Positions 9,538 to 17,731 of a stretch of DNA of 64,000 bases are shown here, one piece after another. The notes below the pieces were generated by a model. That model did not search any database. It worked only from the letters and a program-made list of their open reading frames with translations, and was not told the DNA's origin. The translations under genes were made by a program, and so were the position numbers. Source of the DNA: Cytomitobacter sp965233535 (GTDB lineage: Bacteria > Pseudomonadota > Alphaproteobacteria > CAJXXZ01 > 1604HC); assembly GCA_965233535.1 (NCBI GenBank), contig OZ247489.1, positions 372,001-436,000 on the forward strand. The letters are read 5' to 3'. The first letter of the stretch is position 1. Every line of letters starts with the position of its first letter.

Positions 9538-10611
9538 TTAAATAAATTTTGTATGTAACTCTTCTTCTAGCATGGAAGATTTGGAATTTTCTACACAAAT
9601 CCAAGAATAATATTTCATACAAGAGTATATATTTGAGTATTGTTTTGCTACGCGAATAAACTCTTCTTTATTAATTACATTTGGATGTATTAAAGTGATT
9701 TTTGTATATTTAATATCTTGATTTGGTTTGTTTGGTGATGTGTTTAAATAGTTTATATATTCGCCTTTTGAGGAAAATAAACACCACTTATTATCATAAG
9801 AAATAAAAGAATGAGAAGTTTGAATTTGCTCTCCACTTTCTAATATTGTGAGAAAAGCTTCTTGTTTAGTAATGATATTACGTTTAGAAGGTTGGTTGGA
9901 AATTGTAGTTCCTGTGGATGTATTAAATGCAGATTCAACAAAAATTTTTACATTATGTTTTTTTGCATATTTTACAGCTTTATGAAATAAAACTTGAGCC
10001 CCATGTTCAGAAGCATATTGCATATTTTCATAGCTTAATTTGTTAATTTTGACACTTGATTGATATTCTGGGTCACATGTAAAAACTCCATCTACATTTT
10101 TGTAAATATAACAATCACAATCAAACGCAGCAGCTAAAGAAACTGCTGTTAAGTCTGAAGCTCCTTTTCCTAAAGTTGTAATATGATTATCAGTACTGAT
10201 ACCTTGGAATCCAGTTATAATTGGAATAATGTTTTGTTGAATAAGCTGGGATATATTATCTGTGGAAACCTTTTCTATTGTAGCATCTCCATGTTGCGTA
10301 TTAGTTATAATTGGAATTTGCCAACCAGATAATGGTTGAGCGTGATGATTTTCTTTGTTAATACATAATGATAAAAATCCAGCACTTAACATTTCTCCTG
10401 TAGATAAAATGAAGTCTGTAGATAAATTTTGATTTGAGGTGATTTGTGAGATTAGATCAGATAACTGATGTGTTGTATTGCCCATTGCAGAAACCACGAC
10501 GATTGGAAAGTAATCATCTAATTTAGAAATGATTTTATTGGCGCAAAACTGTATCTTTGGAATTGTAGATAAAGTTGCTCCTCCAAATTTCATGATAATT
10601 ACTTTTTTCAC
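9538..10611 (-). CDS. lysC: Aspartate kinase
   Basis: Phosphorylates aspartate, the first step toward diaminopimelate and lysine. The kinase part has KFGGATLS at the N-terminus, GKGASDLTA, DGVFTCDP and HGAQVLFHKAV. The C-terminal regulatory ACT region is present but shortened (357 residues against roughly 400 normally) and diverged, so feedback control may be altered. The start is a GTG at 10611, which gives the usual MKKVIIMKFGG beginning; a TATGAT box ends six bases before it and there is no Shine-Dalgarno sequence. Confidence 0.92.
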   Translation of the reverse strand: MKKVIIMKFGGATLSTIPKIQFCANKIISKLDDYFPIVVVSAMGNTTHQLSDLISQITSNQNLSTDFILSTGEMLSAGFLSLCINKENHHAQPLSGWQIPIITNTQHGDATIEKVSTDNISQLIQQNIIPIITGFQGISTDNHITTLGKGASDLTAVSLAAAFDCDCYIYKNVDGVFTCDPEYQSSVKINKLSYENMQYASEHGAQVLFHKAVKYAKKHNVKIFVESAFNTSTGTTISNQPSKRNIITKQEAFLTILESGEQIQTSHSFISYDNKWCLFSSKGEYINYLNTSPNKPNQDIKYTKITLIHPNVINKEEFIRVAKQYSNIYSCMKYYSWICVENSKSSMLEEELHTKFI

Positions 10612-10617
10612 TCTGAT

Positions 10618-10646
10618 ATCATAAACTGATGTGGCAATAGAAGCAA
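10618..10646 (-). promoter_or_regulatory. Candidate lysC promoter, leaderless geometry
   Basis: On the minus strand, TTGCTT (10646-10641) and TATGAT (10623-10618) are separated by 17 bases, and the -10 box ends six bases before the lysC GTG. The expected transcription start coincides with the start codon. Confidence 0.5.
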
Positions 10647-10736
10647 ATTTAAATGATTTTGTTGATGAATTTGTAAATAGTATTAAGTAAGATTTCGATT
10701 ATTTAAATAGTCAAATTCTAATATAAATTGAAAATG

Positions 10737-11231
10737 TTAATCTAAATGTCCATTGTCTTTGTCGTTCCTAGAGCCAAATTCAAAAACATAAGCATCTTTT
10801 AAACAAGAGCCAAATATTCCTGCTGCTGTAGAAATAATACATATAACTTCAGATGACATATTAGATAATAATCCTAATATTAATAAACATATTGAAAGTC
10901 CAAAAAAGGCTAAAAACAACATAAAATGTTTTTTCTTTTTTTCTTTTTTATGCATAAATATACTTCGTTTTCTAGCATTTTTTCTATCTTTATGATGTAT
11001 ATCTTCTTTCATAATGCTTTCAATTGTTTTTTTAAGTATTATATTAACATGCTGATCTCCACTCAACTTTTGTATTAATGCTGTTTTATCTGATGATTTT
11101 AAATATTTCATTAAATCAGAAATAGTTGAAAAAAATGATTTTGACCCACTTACTTTGTTAGTGAAAAATTTAAAAATAAAAGTGAAGGTAAATTTCAATA
11201 ATTGGAATACTTTAATTCCAATTTTAATCAT
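10737..11231 (-). CDS. Holin-like membrane protein at the end of the phage-type cluster
   Basis: A 164-residue protein with a basic segment (about residues 80-101, rich in Lys, Arg and His), then two hydrophobic segments (about 102-124 and 129-143) and a short tail containing FEFGSRNDKDN. A basic region, closely spaced membrane segments and a C-terminal FGS motif resemble small holins that end phage and gene transfer agent late operons; this is inference, not a recognised match. The start overlaps the stop of the 29-codon gene in an ATGA, placing it in the same translational chain as the tail genes. It could also be an unrelated membrane protein. Confidence 0.5.
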   Translation of the reverse strand: MIKIGIKVFQLLKFTFTFIFKFFTNKVSGSKSFFSTISDLMKYLKSSDKTALIQKLSGDQHVNIILKKTIESIMKEDIHHKDRKNARKRSIFMHKKEKKKKHFMLFLAFFGLSICLLILGLLSNMSSEVICIISTAAGIFGSCLKDAYVFEFGSRNDKDNGHLD

Positions 11232-11317
11232 GATTTATTTACAAAAAATATATATGTAATTTCTGATTTTACATCTTCTAATTCTTCATTGATATAAAAC
11301 TGTTCTAAAATATTCAT
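11228..11317 (-). CDS. 29-residue small protein between tail hub and holin-like genes
   Basis: A 29-codon frame beginning MNILEQFYINEELEDV and ending FFVNKS. It has a strong ribosome site (AGGAG, five bases before the ATG). Its ATG overlaps the stop of the upstream tail gene (ATGA), and its TGA overlaps the ATG of the next gene in the same way. Such double coupling is unlikely by chance and suggests real translation. The product is acidic in the middle and hydrophobic at the end (ITYIFF). Function unknown; it may be a structural micro-protein or serve to couple translation of its neighbours. Confidence 0.6.
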   Translation of the reverse strand: MNILEQFYINEELEDVKSEITYIFFVNKS

Positions 11318-12846
11318 TGTTGCTCCTTTCTGTATAATTCAAAATTCAAGTCTATATGTTGTTTTTTTTGTATCTTATCTATAAGTTTAATTCCTTGTAT
11401 GGTGATTTCTTGATGATTTTCTTTATTATCGCTTTTTTTCTTCTTTTTTGCTTTAAGAAGTGATACATCATAAATTTCATGTATTCCGCTATCTGAAGCT
11501 TGAATATTATTTTGTGTAAGTAAAAATTGCTTATGAGTTTCAAAAATTGATTTATCAATATATTCATCTTCAAAATAGTCTGCTGCATAACACTCAATTT
11601 GAGTTAATTCTGGTTGCTTGTATTCAGAAAAATAAATTACAAATTTTACATATTTTTTTCCTTGTTTCCAAATTTTTTCATATGAATTAATTCTTCCAAA
11701 TTGTTCATTGTTATTGTAATCTTTGAACCTTATTTGATTCATTATTTCTATAAATGCCCAATTTTCCCAAGGTCCTGAGACAGTAATAGTATAGTTATAA
11801 CCATTTTTCTCTATATAACAATGTAAAAGCTGTATAAATGATTGAAATATATCTTTCCCAGTATTAGTTCCAAACAAACAAATATGCTTATTCGTATGAC
11901 ATGCAGTATTGCTCATGTATTTAATCCAATAGTCATAATTACCCATGCTATCTGATTTATGATCTTTTATGCACTGATACACTACTCCATTTTTCTTAGT
12001 TACTTTATCTCCTATAAAGTACTTTTTACCAACTTCCCACTGCTCATATTGCAAAACATAATTTCTTCCATCTAAGTATATATTTAAATCTTTAAGGTTA
12101 TTTATATGAGTATTAAAATTCCAAGTTTCTGACCTTCTGAGCTCTATATTAGATTTCACCCATAAATCATTGTTACTATTATACGTCACTGTATATTTCC
12201 CAAATTTTTTATTGATCATTGGGAATATATCTTTTCTTTTCTTCATATACATAGTTAACTCTGCTTTATTACTTTCATTTAACTTGTTTGAAATTTCATG
12301 AGGATGTGAACGAGATTCTATCCATTTAATATTTAACTTAATATTTGATTTTTTTGATATATGAGGTTTATAATATTCTTTTTCATATATAGTAGAGTCT
12401 TTTAATTTTAATGGAAAAATAGTACTTTTATATTGATTTAAATTATAGACATTCATTTTAGAGTCAAATAATAAAATATCTCTCAGAACTTTTTGCTCCT
12501 TATTAAAAATTTTAGATATTGGGCTAAGATCAAACGCTTTTTGTATTTCTTCTTCATTTGGCTCAGAATTTGCGATAAGGGTTGTTGTATATTTTAAAAA
12601 TGTTTGCTTTTTTATTTTACCTATAAAGATTTGTTTTTGATCGCATATAATCATGCAATAATTCATTTTCATTAATGTATCTATACTATCTTGATGGTAA
12701 ATGGATACTTTTGCATTTGCAGTATTATGCACATTTTGTGTAATTTCAATAGATTGAACACTAAATTGCTTTGCTTTTTCTATAACTTCACTAATATCAG
12801 AACTAATATCTTGATGCTTTTTCAAAGCATAAAACTGTATTTTCAT
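11314..12846 (-). CDS. Phage-type tail protein with a chitin-binding-like module
   Basis: A 510-residue protein. The first 80 residues (IEITQNVHNTANAKVSIY, then a strand-rich part ending FIGKIKK) resemble the start of phage baseplate hub proteins. Around residues 270-310 lies a carbohydrate-binding type 5/12-like motif: W, then GKKYFIGDKV, VVYQC and YDYWIKY. The C-terminal third is strand-rich with a lysine-rich loop. I start at the ATG at 12846, preceded by GGAAG and overlapping the upstream stop as ATGA; the frame extends to a weaker upstream start. Role as hub or host-contact protein is inferred from module and position. Confidence 0.55.
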   Translation of the reverse strand: MKIQFYALKKHQDISSDISEVIEKAKQFSVQSIEITQNVHNTANAKVSIYHQDSIDTLMKMNYCMIICDQKQIFIGKIKKQTFLKYTTTLIANSEPNEEEIQKAFDLSPISKIFNKEQKVLRDILLFDSKMNVYNLNQYKSTIFPLKLKDSTIYEKEYYKPHISKKSNIKLNIKWIESRSHPHEISNKLNESNKAELTMYMKKRKDIFPMINKKFGKYTVTYNSNNDLWVKSNIELRRSETWNFNTHINNLKDLNIYLDGRNYVLQYEQWEVGKKYFIGDKVTKKNGVVYQCIKDHKSDSMGNYDYWIKYMSNTACHTNKHICLFGTNTGKDIFQSFIQLLHCYIEKNGYNYTITVSGPWENWAFIEIMNQIRFKDYNNNEQFGRINSYEKIWKQGKKYVKFVIYFSEYKQPELTQIECYAADYFEDEYIDKSIFETHKQFLLTQNNIQASDSGIHEIYDVSLLKAKKKKKSDNKENHQEITIQGIKLIDKIQKKQHIDLNFELYRKEQQ

Positions 12847-13301
12847 ATTTCTTCCAAGTGAATAGCCCATTTTGATTTGAAGTTTTCAGTTTTAAATGTT
12901 GTTTTTTTCACTACCATCTTAAATACTGGCCTATAAGTTAATTCTCCCTCTCCAAATCCCTTTATATCTTCTAAGCTATTAATAGGATTGATTTCCCCTT
13001 CAATAGGTTTGAAAAACATAGATTGAGGAACAGCATTATGTTTTAATGTGCACTGACTTGCATCTTTAATATTTGTATATATTCTAGTTTCACATTCAAC
13101 GTTAAAAGTTTTGGATTGATCAATTTCTGGCATTTCACCTACCCCTTCTATTGTTGATGTATATTTTTCATTTTTATCTATAAATGTAACATCACCATTT
13201 ATATCTCTTGAGATATTATTATTTCGCTCTAAAATTTGAGAGCAATATGAGGTATTAAGCAACTCTATATTAGAGTTTTCATATGTCATTTTTAATTTCA
13301 T
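12843..13301 (-). CDS. Phage-cluster structural protein, unassigned
   Basis: A 152-residue soluble protein, predicted to be mostly beta strand (alternating pattern, for example RDINGDVTFID and KMVVKKTTF). It lies between the head-completion and tail hub genes, three bases after the former, with an AGGA ribosome site and an ATGA overlap into the latter. Position and size would suit a tail tube or baseplate component, but I see no diagnostic motif and do not assign one. Confidence 0.55.
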   Translation of the reverse strand: MKLKMTYENSNIELLNTSYCSQILERNNNISRDINGDVTFIDKNEKYTSTIEGVGEMPEIDQSKTFNVECETRIYTNIKDASQCTLKHNAVPQSMFFKPIEGEINPINSLEDIKGFGEGELTYRPVFKMVVKKTTFKTENFKSKWAIHLEEI

Positions 13302-13304
13302 TTG

Positions 13305-13982
13305 TTATCCTTTTTTTGCAACGATTTTGATATAAAAAATATCCTTTTTTAAATCAAACTGAGCTTTACATTCAAACTCTGTACTTTTTTCTAACTCTTT
13401 GTTTAACTTGAAAGCTAGTTCACACCCTGAAATATCATGAATAAAATTTTTCAATGTTGCAGTATAATTTATGTAAATATATTCATAACTTTCTGTGTAA
13501 TTTTGTAACGCCAAATGTAATATATTGTTCATAGCAATTTCTTCTGAACCTATATAACATGGAAATACTTTGTTTATTTTCTCAATCAAAAGATTTGTAT
13601 ACATTTGATTTTGAGATATATTTCTATTAGTTTGAGTTAAATTGTTTGCTGTAACTTCATTAGTGAAGAAATAACCATATATATTATTAATTGGCTGTAT
13701 TCGTGAGGTAACTTTTAAATATTTATTGTCCCATACACATAAATCTGATACCTCTGTTCCTATGTTGCAAACTATAGCAAAAGAGTTGTGTAATTTGCTT
13801 TGATATCTTTGATGTATATTTAGAGGAACAACATGACACCAGAATTTCTCTTTTTCAGTTTTTAACTGTAAATAATTTCCGTCACTAATATGATCTGTAG
13901 TAGCTACAGACTGAGCAATATGTCTGAGTTTAGGCACAGCACCTTGACGTATATCATTCCACCTTGGACCTTTTGTTGTCAT
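13305..13982 (-). CDS. Phage head-closure-like protein, possibly two domains
   Basis: A 225-residue protein directly after the head-tail connector (ATGA overlap). Residues about 45-110 (KFWCHVVPLNIHQRY, then VWDNKYLKVTSRI) follow the strand pattern of head-tail joining/closure proteins. The second half (from about 125, YTNLLIEKINKVFPCYIG) has a helix-then-sheet pattern that could be a tail-terminator domain. In related clusters these are separate genes, so this could be a fusion. The resemblance is one of pattern and position only. Confidence 0.5.
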   Translation of the reverse strand: MTTKGPRWNDIRQGAVPKLRHIAQSVATTDHISDGNYLQLKTEKEKFWCHVVPLNIHQRYQSKLHNSFAIVCNIGTEVSDLCVWDNKYLKVTSRIQPINNIYGYFFTNEVTANNLTQTNRNISQNQMYTNLLIEKINKVFPCYIGSEEIAMNNILHLALQNYTESYEYIYINYTATLKNFIHDISGCELAFKLNKELEKSTEFECKAQFDLKKDIFYIKIVAKKG

Positions 13983-14500
13983 ATTTTGAAACTCATATCT
14001 CTATCCATATCTAGCATAGGTATTCTATTATCATTCATTTGATTTTCATTATTTCCGTGATATATATCATCAAATTTAAGAAGAACAAATTGCAATATGG
14101 ATGTTGGTAGATTTTCTTTGGTAAAACCTGCTTCATATATAACTTTCACCTCCTTATCAAATGTTTTTTGATTTAATGTAATAATTCTATACTCATTATG
14201 AACTTCCATCTTGAAATCTTTAGTTTCTTCAAACCCTGATGGAGTTTGTATTGATACTGAAAGTATTTTATTAATTGGAGCTTTTGGTAGATGAATTCTT
14301 GTTTGTTTATTGCGATAACACCACCTCTTCATAATAATAGATCTATCAGTATAAGTTTCTGCACTTTTAAGTGCAATTTTTAATATATTTTTCACATAAC
14401 TATCAGTTTGATTTGGTGATATATTAAAATGTTGTTTAATAAAATCTAAATCAATAGGCAATTCATCAGATTCATGTTCAACACTTACAGGGTACTTCAT
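13979..14500 (-). CDS. Phage head-tail connector protein (gp6-like)
   Basis: A 173-residue protein of the adaptor family that sits below the portal in HK97-type heads. Typical features are the N-terminal helical part (LDFIKQHFNI, then SYVKNILKIALKSAETYT), the middle strand IHLPKAPINKILSV, and the late VIYEAGFTKENLPTSILQFV segment. It follows the capsid gene by two bases and overlaps the next gene by four, the usual position for this component. Confidence 0.75.
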   Translation of the reverse strand: MKYPVSVEHESDELPIDLDFIKQHFNISPNQTDSYVKNILKIALKSAETYTDRSIIMKRWCYRNKQTRIHLPKAPINKILSVSIQTPSGFEETKDFKMEVHNEYRIITLNQKTFDKEVKVIYEAGFTKENLPTSILQFVLLKFDDIYHGNNENQMNDNRIPMLDMDRDMSFKI

Positions 14501-14502
14501 AC

Positions 14503-15600
14503 TTACGCCTTTTCTATGAATCCAACAAAGGCATCAGGTCTTACGACTTTAGCTCCTATGTATTTTCTTAGGTAGTTTTGCACTAAAGGCTTTTTGCTGT
14601 ATTGATCATGCAAGTTAAACAAGTGATTATGCTCAATGATTGTGTATCCTTTTTGCAAGTTACAGAATATCAATTGACATTCATTTGATTGAAGCTCAGG
14701 TACAAAGTGAATTGGGTAATTCAAGAAGAAGCTATTCACACTGTGAGAGTCTACAGTAATAAGTGGTTTTCCAGATTTGTCAGTAAGTTTCAAAAAGTCT
14801 TTGTACATTGATCTTGTCATTAAGAAAACAGCTCCATCATGCAATTCATCAGGCAATTTGCTAATTAATTCAATGATTTTATCATAATCTAATTTTCCTT
14901 TTTCAAGATACTTATCATCTGTAGGAATAATGCTATCAATATGATCATTATATCCGCTTACAAATAAGTCTCTCTCTTTTTTAGAGATATCATGAGCGAT
15001 TTTAGCCATTATAAACTCGTTAAAATTAGCTGGCTTTGTTTGCCATACCCATTCATGTGAAATGTTCAAACATGATTCAAGAGCATGTAAATTCACAGTT
15101 TTATTTTCCATGCTTAATGCAGTTGAATTAGCATTGTCAAATTCAGTATTTGCATCAGAAATAGACACATTTGTTGGGTTCATAAGCAAAAGCTCATAAG
15201 AACTACCACTTTCTACTGTAATAATGTTAGATAAGCTTCTAATTGGAGAATGATAATCTGTATTTCCCACAATCATTTTATTTGCATTTGGTAAGCAAAC
15301 ATATCCACCTTCAGTTGATAAAGCATAACTTCCTGCATCTTTACACTCTAATTTGTTTGTATTTCCTGAACAAAAATAGCTTGCTAATCCTTTTGAAGAT
15401 GCTTTCTCTGCATTTTCATCCCAAGTTTGAGGCGTTTTATCCATTTCTTCTTCCTTTGTTTTTTCATCTTTTAATGATTTGATTTCAACTTTACTATTTA
15501 ATGATTCAAATTGCTTTTCTGCATTATCTTTATAATCTGAAAAAGATTGTCCTAAAGCATGCAAAGCGCTTTGTAATTCTGTATTGTTAATTTGGTTCAT
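14503..15600 (-). CDS. HK97-type major capsid protein
   Basis: A 365-residue shell protein. An N-terminal coiled, charged segment (about residues 1-65) acts as built-in scaffold in this family and is normally removed by the protease encoded just upstream. The HK97-fold part follows, with SYALSTEGGYVCLPN, an E-loop-like stretch, LNISHEWVWQTKPANFNEF, and a C-terminal ending KYIGAKVVRPDAFVGF. Order portal, protease, capsid is conserved in tailed phages and gene transfer agents. The frame is intact and base composition matches the surroundings, suggesting long residence. Confidence 0.85.
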   Translation of the reverse strand: MNQINNTELQSALHALGQSFSDYKDNAEKQFESLNSKVEIKSLKDEKTKEEEMDKTPQTWDENAEKASSKGLASYFCSGNTNKLECKDAGSYALSTEGGYVCLPNANKMIVGNTDYHSPIRSLSNIITVESGSSYELLLMNPTNVSISDANTEFDNANSTALSMENKTVNLHALESCLNISHEWVWQTKPANFNEFIMAKIAHDISKKERDLFVSGYNDHIDSIIPTDDKYLEKGKLDYDKIIELISKLPDELHDGAVFLMTRSMYKDFLKLTDKSGKPLITVDSHSVNSFFLNYPIHFVPELQSNECQLIFCNLQKGYTIIEHNHLFNLHDQYSKKPLVQNYLRKYIGAKVVRPDAFVGFIEKA

Positions 15601-15678
15601 TTATTTTCCTTCCGAATGAAAGTAACTAAAAACTAAATATTTTGACTAAAAAATAAAATAAAATTTATAGCAGCATTT

Positions 15679-16122
15679 TTACAAATGTGCTTGTGGATTT
15701 GCTGGATGTTCTACTAGAGAAATTTCATGCAAATCAGCTTGAAAAATAATTCTTACATTTTTATCTTTTCGAGTGATTATCGGCACAAATCCTATTGAAA
15801 GTCCACTGATGATATTGTTTTTTATCATATTTAAGACTTTACTACCCATTGGTAATGTTTGTAAAATTTTTCCTTTTACAAATAATCCTGAATCATTTTC
15901 TTCTAAATTCATCCAATAACCAACTGGTTTGCTAATATCATGTTGAAACAACATATGTATATTTTTACAGTGTTTATTAAGTAAAGAATGTGAAAAACTT
16001 CCTTTTTTGATTATATCACCATGTAAATCTGTAATTTCAAAAACACTTGCATATCCCTCAAAGACTCCATAAGAGTCTATATTTTTAATTTCCAAATTGG
16101 CTTTATAGGTTTTATGCTTCAT
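15679..16122 (-). CDS. Prohead maturation protease (HK97 family)
   Basis: Serine protease that cleaves the scaffold part of the capsid protein during head assembly. GYASVFEITDLHGDII opens the domain; the expected histidine lies in MLFQHDISKPVGYW and the serine in ISGLSIGFVPI, followed by LHEISLVEHPANPQAH. At 147 residues it is near the minimal domain. I use the ATG at 16122; a TTG nine bases upstream would add two residues. It overlaps the preceding gene by 11 bases. Confidence 0.85.
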   Translation of the reverse strand: MKHKTYKANLEIKNIDSYGVFEGYASVFEITDLHGDIIKKGSFSHSLLNKHCKNIHMLFQHDISKPVGYWMNLEENDSGLFVKGKILQTLPMGSKVLNMIKNNIISGLSIGFVPIITRKDKNVRIIFQADLHEISLVEHPANPQAHL

Positions 16123-16528
16123 AAGCAATATACTCTTTTTCTTCTAAGTGGTTATACAAATTTTTAAAGTGTATATTAAAGTCTGTTGCTATTATTTCAT
16201 TTTGAAGGAATGATGTATCTGTAAATGATTCACTATACTTAATTTGTAGTGTTTCTATATCTATATGATTAAAAAGATCCAATGTTAGTTTGCATATTTG
16301 ATTTGTTTTTAAATTAGAAATATATACAAATCCATCTTCTACCTTAGCAGTAATATGTTCAGAATCTGATCGAAGAATAGTAACTGTCTTTGATTTTTTA
16401 TTCAAGCTTTCTTCTGTGAGTTTTGTTAATTTCATTAATTCATCTTCAATTAATCTCCAATTTTCATCCATTTGTGTTTTTGTTAATGGCCCATTATTTT
16501 CTTCATAAGTATGTAAATTTAATGTCAT
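16112..16528 (-). CDS. Phage-cluster protein with a PLTxxxMDxNW motif
   Basis: A 138-residue protein between portal and protease. Near the N-terminus it has GPLTKTQMDENWRLIEDEL, a motif type often seen at the start of phage tail-fibre or structural proteins; the rest is charged, with a strand-rich part (VTILRSDSEHITAKV). The ATG at 16528 is preceded by AGGAAG and overlaps the portal stop as ATGA, so I prefer it to the upstream start. Gene transfer agents often carry a small gene at this position, but I see no direct resemblance. Function unknown. Confidence 0.55.
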   Translation of the reverse strand: MTLNLHTYEENNGPLTKTQMDENWRLIEDELMKLTKLTEESLNKKSKTVTILRSDSEHITAKVEDGFVYISNLKTNQICKLTLDLFNHIDIETLQIKYSESFTDTSFLQNEIIATDFNIHFKNLYNHLEEKEYIAYEA

Positions 16529-17607
16529 ATTTCTTCCTGTTTTTGGTATCCACATAATTGACGTTTTTCATTTCTTGTAAGAAAAGATAAAGCATCAATA
16601 TGTTTTTTGTATTCGTCTTTTTTAGCAGACAAAGCTGGAATATGTGTAAAATCATATTCTAGTTTTAAGTTTTCACTTTTTCCTAACCAGTTTTCTAGGT
16701 TATTTAAAATAAGATTAGCTAATGGCAATAAAGTATCTTCCCAAAAATGCAACCTCGCTTCTTTATAATGATTTAAAGCTGATGACTCCATTCCTAACAT
16801 TACTGGTGGAATTCCAAATGCTAAAGCAATTTCTCTAGCTGCCATGATTTTACCTTCATTAAAGTCCATGTCTTTTGGACTCAAACTCATTTCTTTCCAA
16901 TCTAAGCCACCTTCTAGCACTAGCATTTTACCTGCTTTAGAATTTCCGCTATATTTTTCAGAAATTGCATTTTGCAACTGCTCTCTTTGCTCATCAGTAA
17001 GTTTTGAATTTGATACTAATGCTCCTGATAATCTTCCACCATTATCTAAAATAGATTGATTATGATTAGTAATTGTATCGTACAAAAGTGCTGATTTAGA
17101 TACAGAGCTAACTGGGCTCAAACCATTCCAAGGCGCATATGGGTTACACAACTTAATATGTAACAGTTGCTTATTACTTGCCTTGAACGTTCCATTTTCA
17201 TGCTGATATTCATATGGGTTACCAGTATTGTCATTAATGATTTTTAATGTTTGCGCGTTTAATTTGTTTACTTCATCTTCCTTTTTAAACAAGAATGAAT
17301 TCCCGTATAATAAAAGATCTGTCACTACAGAGTTCATAAACATACACCAGTTATTATGCTGATTTGGTTGTTCAATTAATTGTGATAATGCATGCTTCTT
17401 GACTGTTTCTCCATTTTCGTTTTTCACAACACATGGAATGTTAGCTATATTTTGCGCAATTAAATTCACACAGCGATATATAATCACATTCGTTCTGTAT
17501 AACTCAGAACAATGACTTTCAGACAAAGAGTATCTAATAACTTTAGCTGTCATTGGATTACTTTCATTTCCTGAAAGAAATTTTCTACATAGTTGAAATA
17601 AATTCAT
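16525..17607 (-). CDS. HK97-type phage portal protein
   Basis: The portal ring is the DNA entry and exit channel of tailed phage heads. Visible family marks are IYRCVNLIAQNIANIP near residue 43, VVTDLLLYGNSFLF, the clip/stem region with DFNEGKIMAAREIALAFGIP and the following PPVMLGMESSALNHYKEA. The length, 360 residues, is slightly short. This is the first large gene of the cluster; no terminase lies upstream in the window, where a TPR protein gene is found instead. Its ATG overlaps the stop of a five-codon frame. Confidence 0.88.
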   Translation of the reverse strand: MNLFQLCRKFLSGNESNPMTAKVIRYSLSESHCSELYRTNVIIYRCVNLIAQNIANIPCVVKNENGETVKKHALSQLIEQPNQHNNWCMFMNSVVTDLLLYGNSFLFKKEDEVNKLNAQTLKIINDNTGNPYEYQHENGTFKASNKQLLHIKLCNPYAPWNGLSPVSSVSKSALLYDTITNHNQSILDNGGRLSGALVSNSKLTDEQREQLQNAISEKYSGNSKAGKMLVLEGGLDWKEMSLSPKDMDFNEGKIMAAREIALAFGIPPVMLGMESSALNHYKEARLHFWEDTLLPLANLILNNLENWLGKSENLKLEYDFTHIPALSAKKDEYKKHIDALSFLTRNEKRQLCGYQKQEEI

Positions 17608-17621
17608 TTATGATCTTTCAT
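17604..17621 (-). CDS. Five-codon leader frame coupled to the portal gene
   Basis: ATG AAA GAT CAT AAA TGA (peptide MKDHK). AAAGGA lies seven bases before its ATG, while the portal ATG is 21 bases from that ribosome site and overlaps the mini-frame stop as ATGA. Portal translation may therefore depend on termination and restart. It could also be the remnant of the end of a lost upstream gene. Confidence 0.35.
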   Translation of the reverse strand: MKDHK

Positions 17622-17651
17622 ATTAATTTCCTTTAAAATTGTTTTGGGGTA

Positions 17652-17673
17652 GTAGGAATCATATGCATCCTAC
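17652..17673. repeat. Inverted repeat upstream of the phage-type cluster
   Basis: GTAGGA and TCCTAC flank a ten-base loop that itself contains ATGCAT-like symmetry. It lies between the TPR gene and the portal gene on their shared strand. No T-run follows on the minus strand, so an operator or RNA hairpin is as likely as a terminator. Confidence 0.35.
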
Positions 17674-17731
17674 ATTTTCTGTTTTACTAAATTTAGACCT
17701 AAAATTTCAACCTTTTTTTTTATTTTAAATT

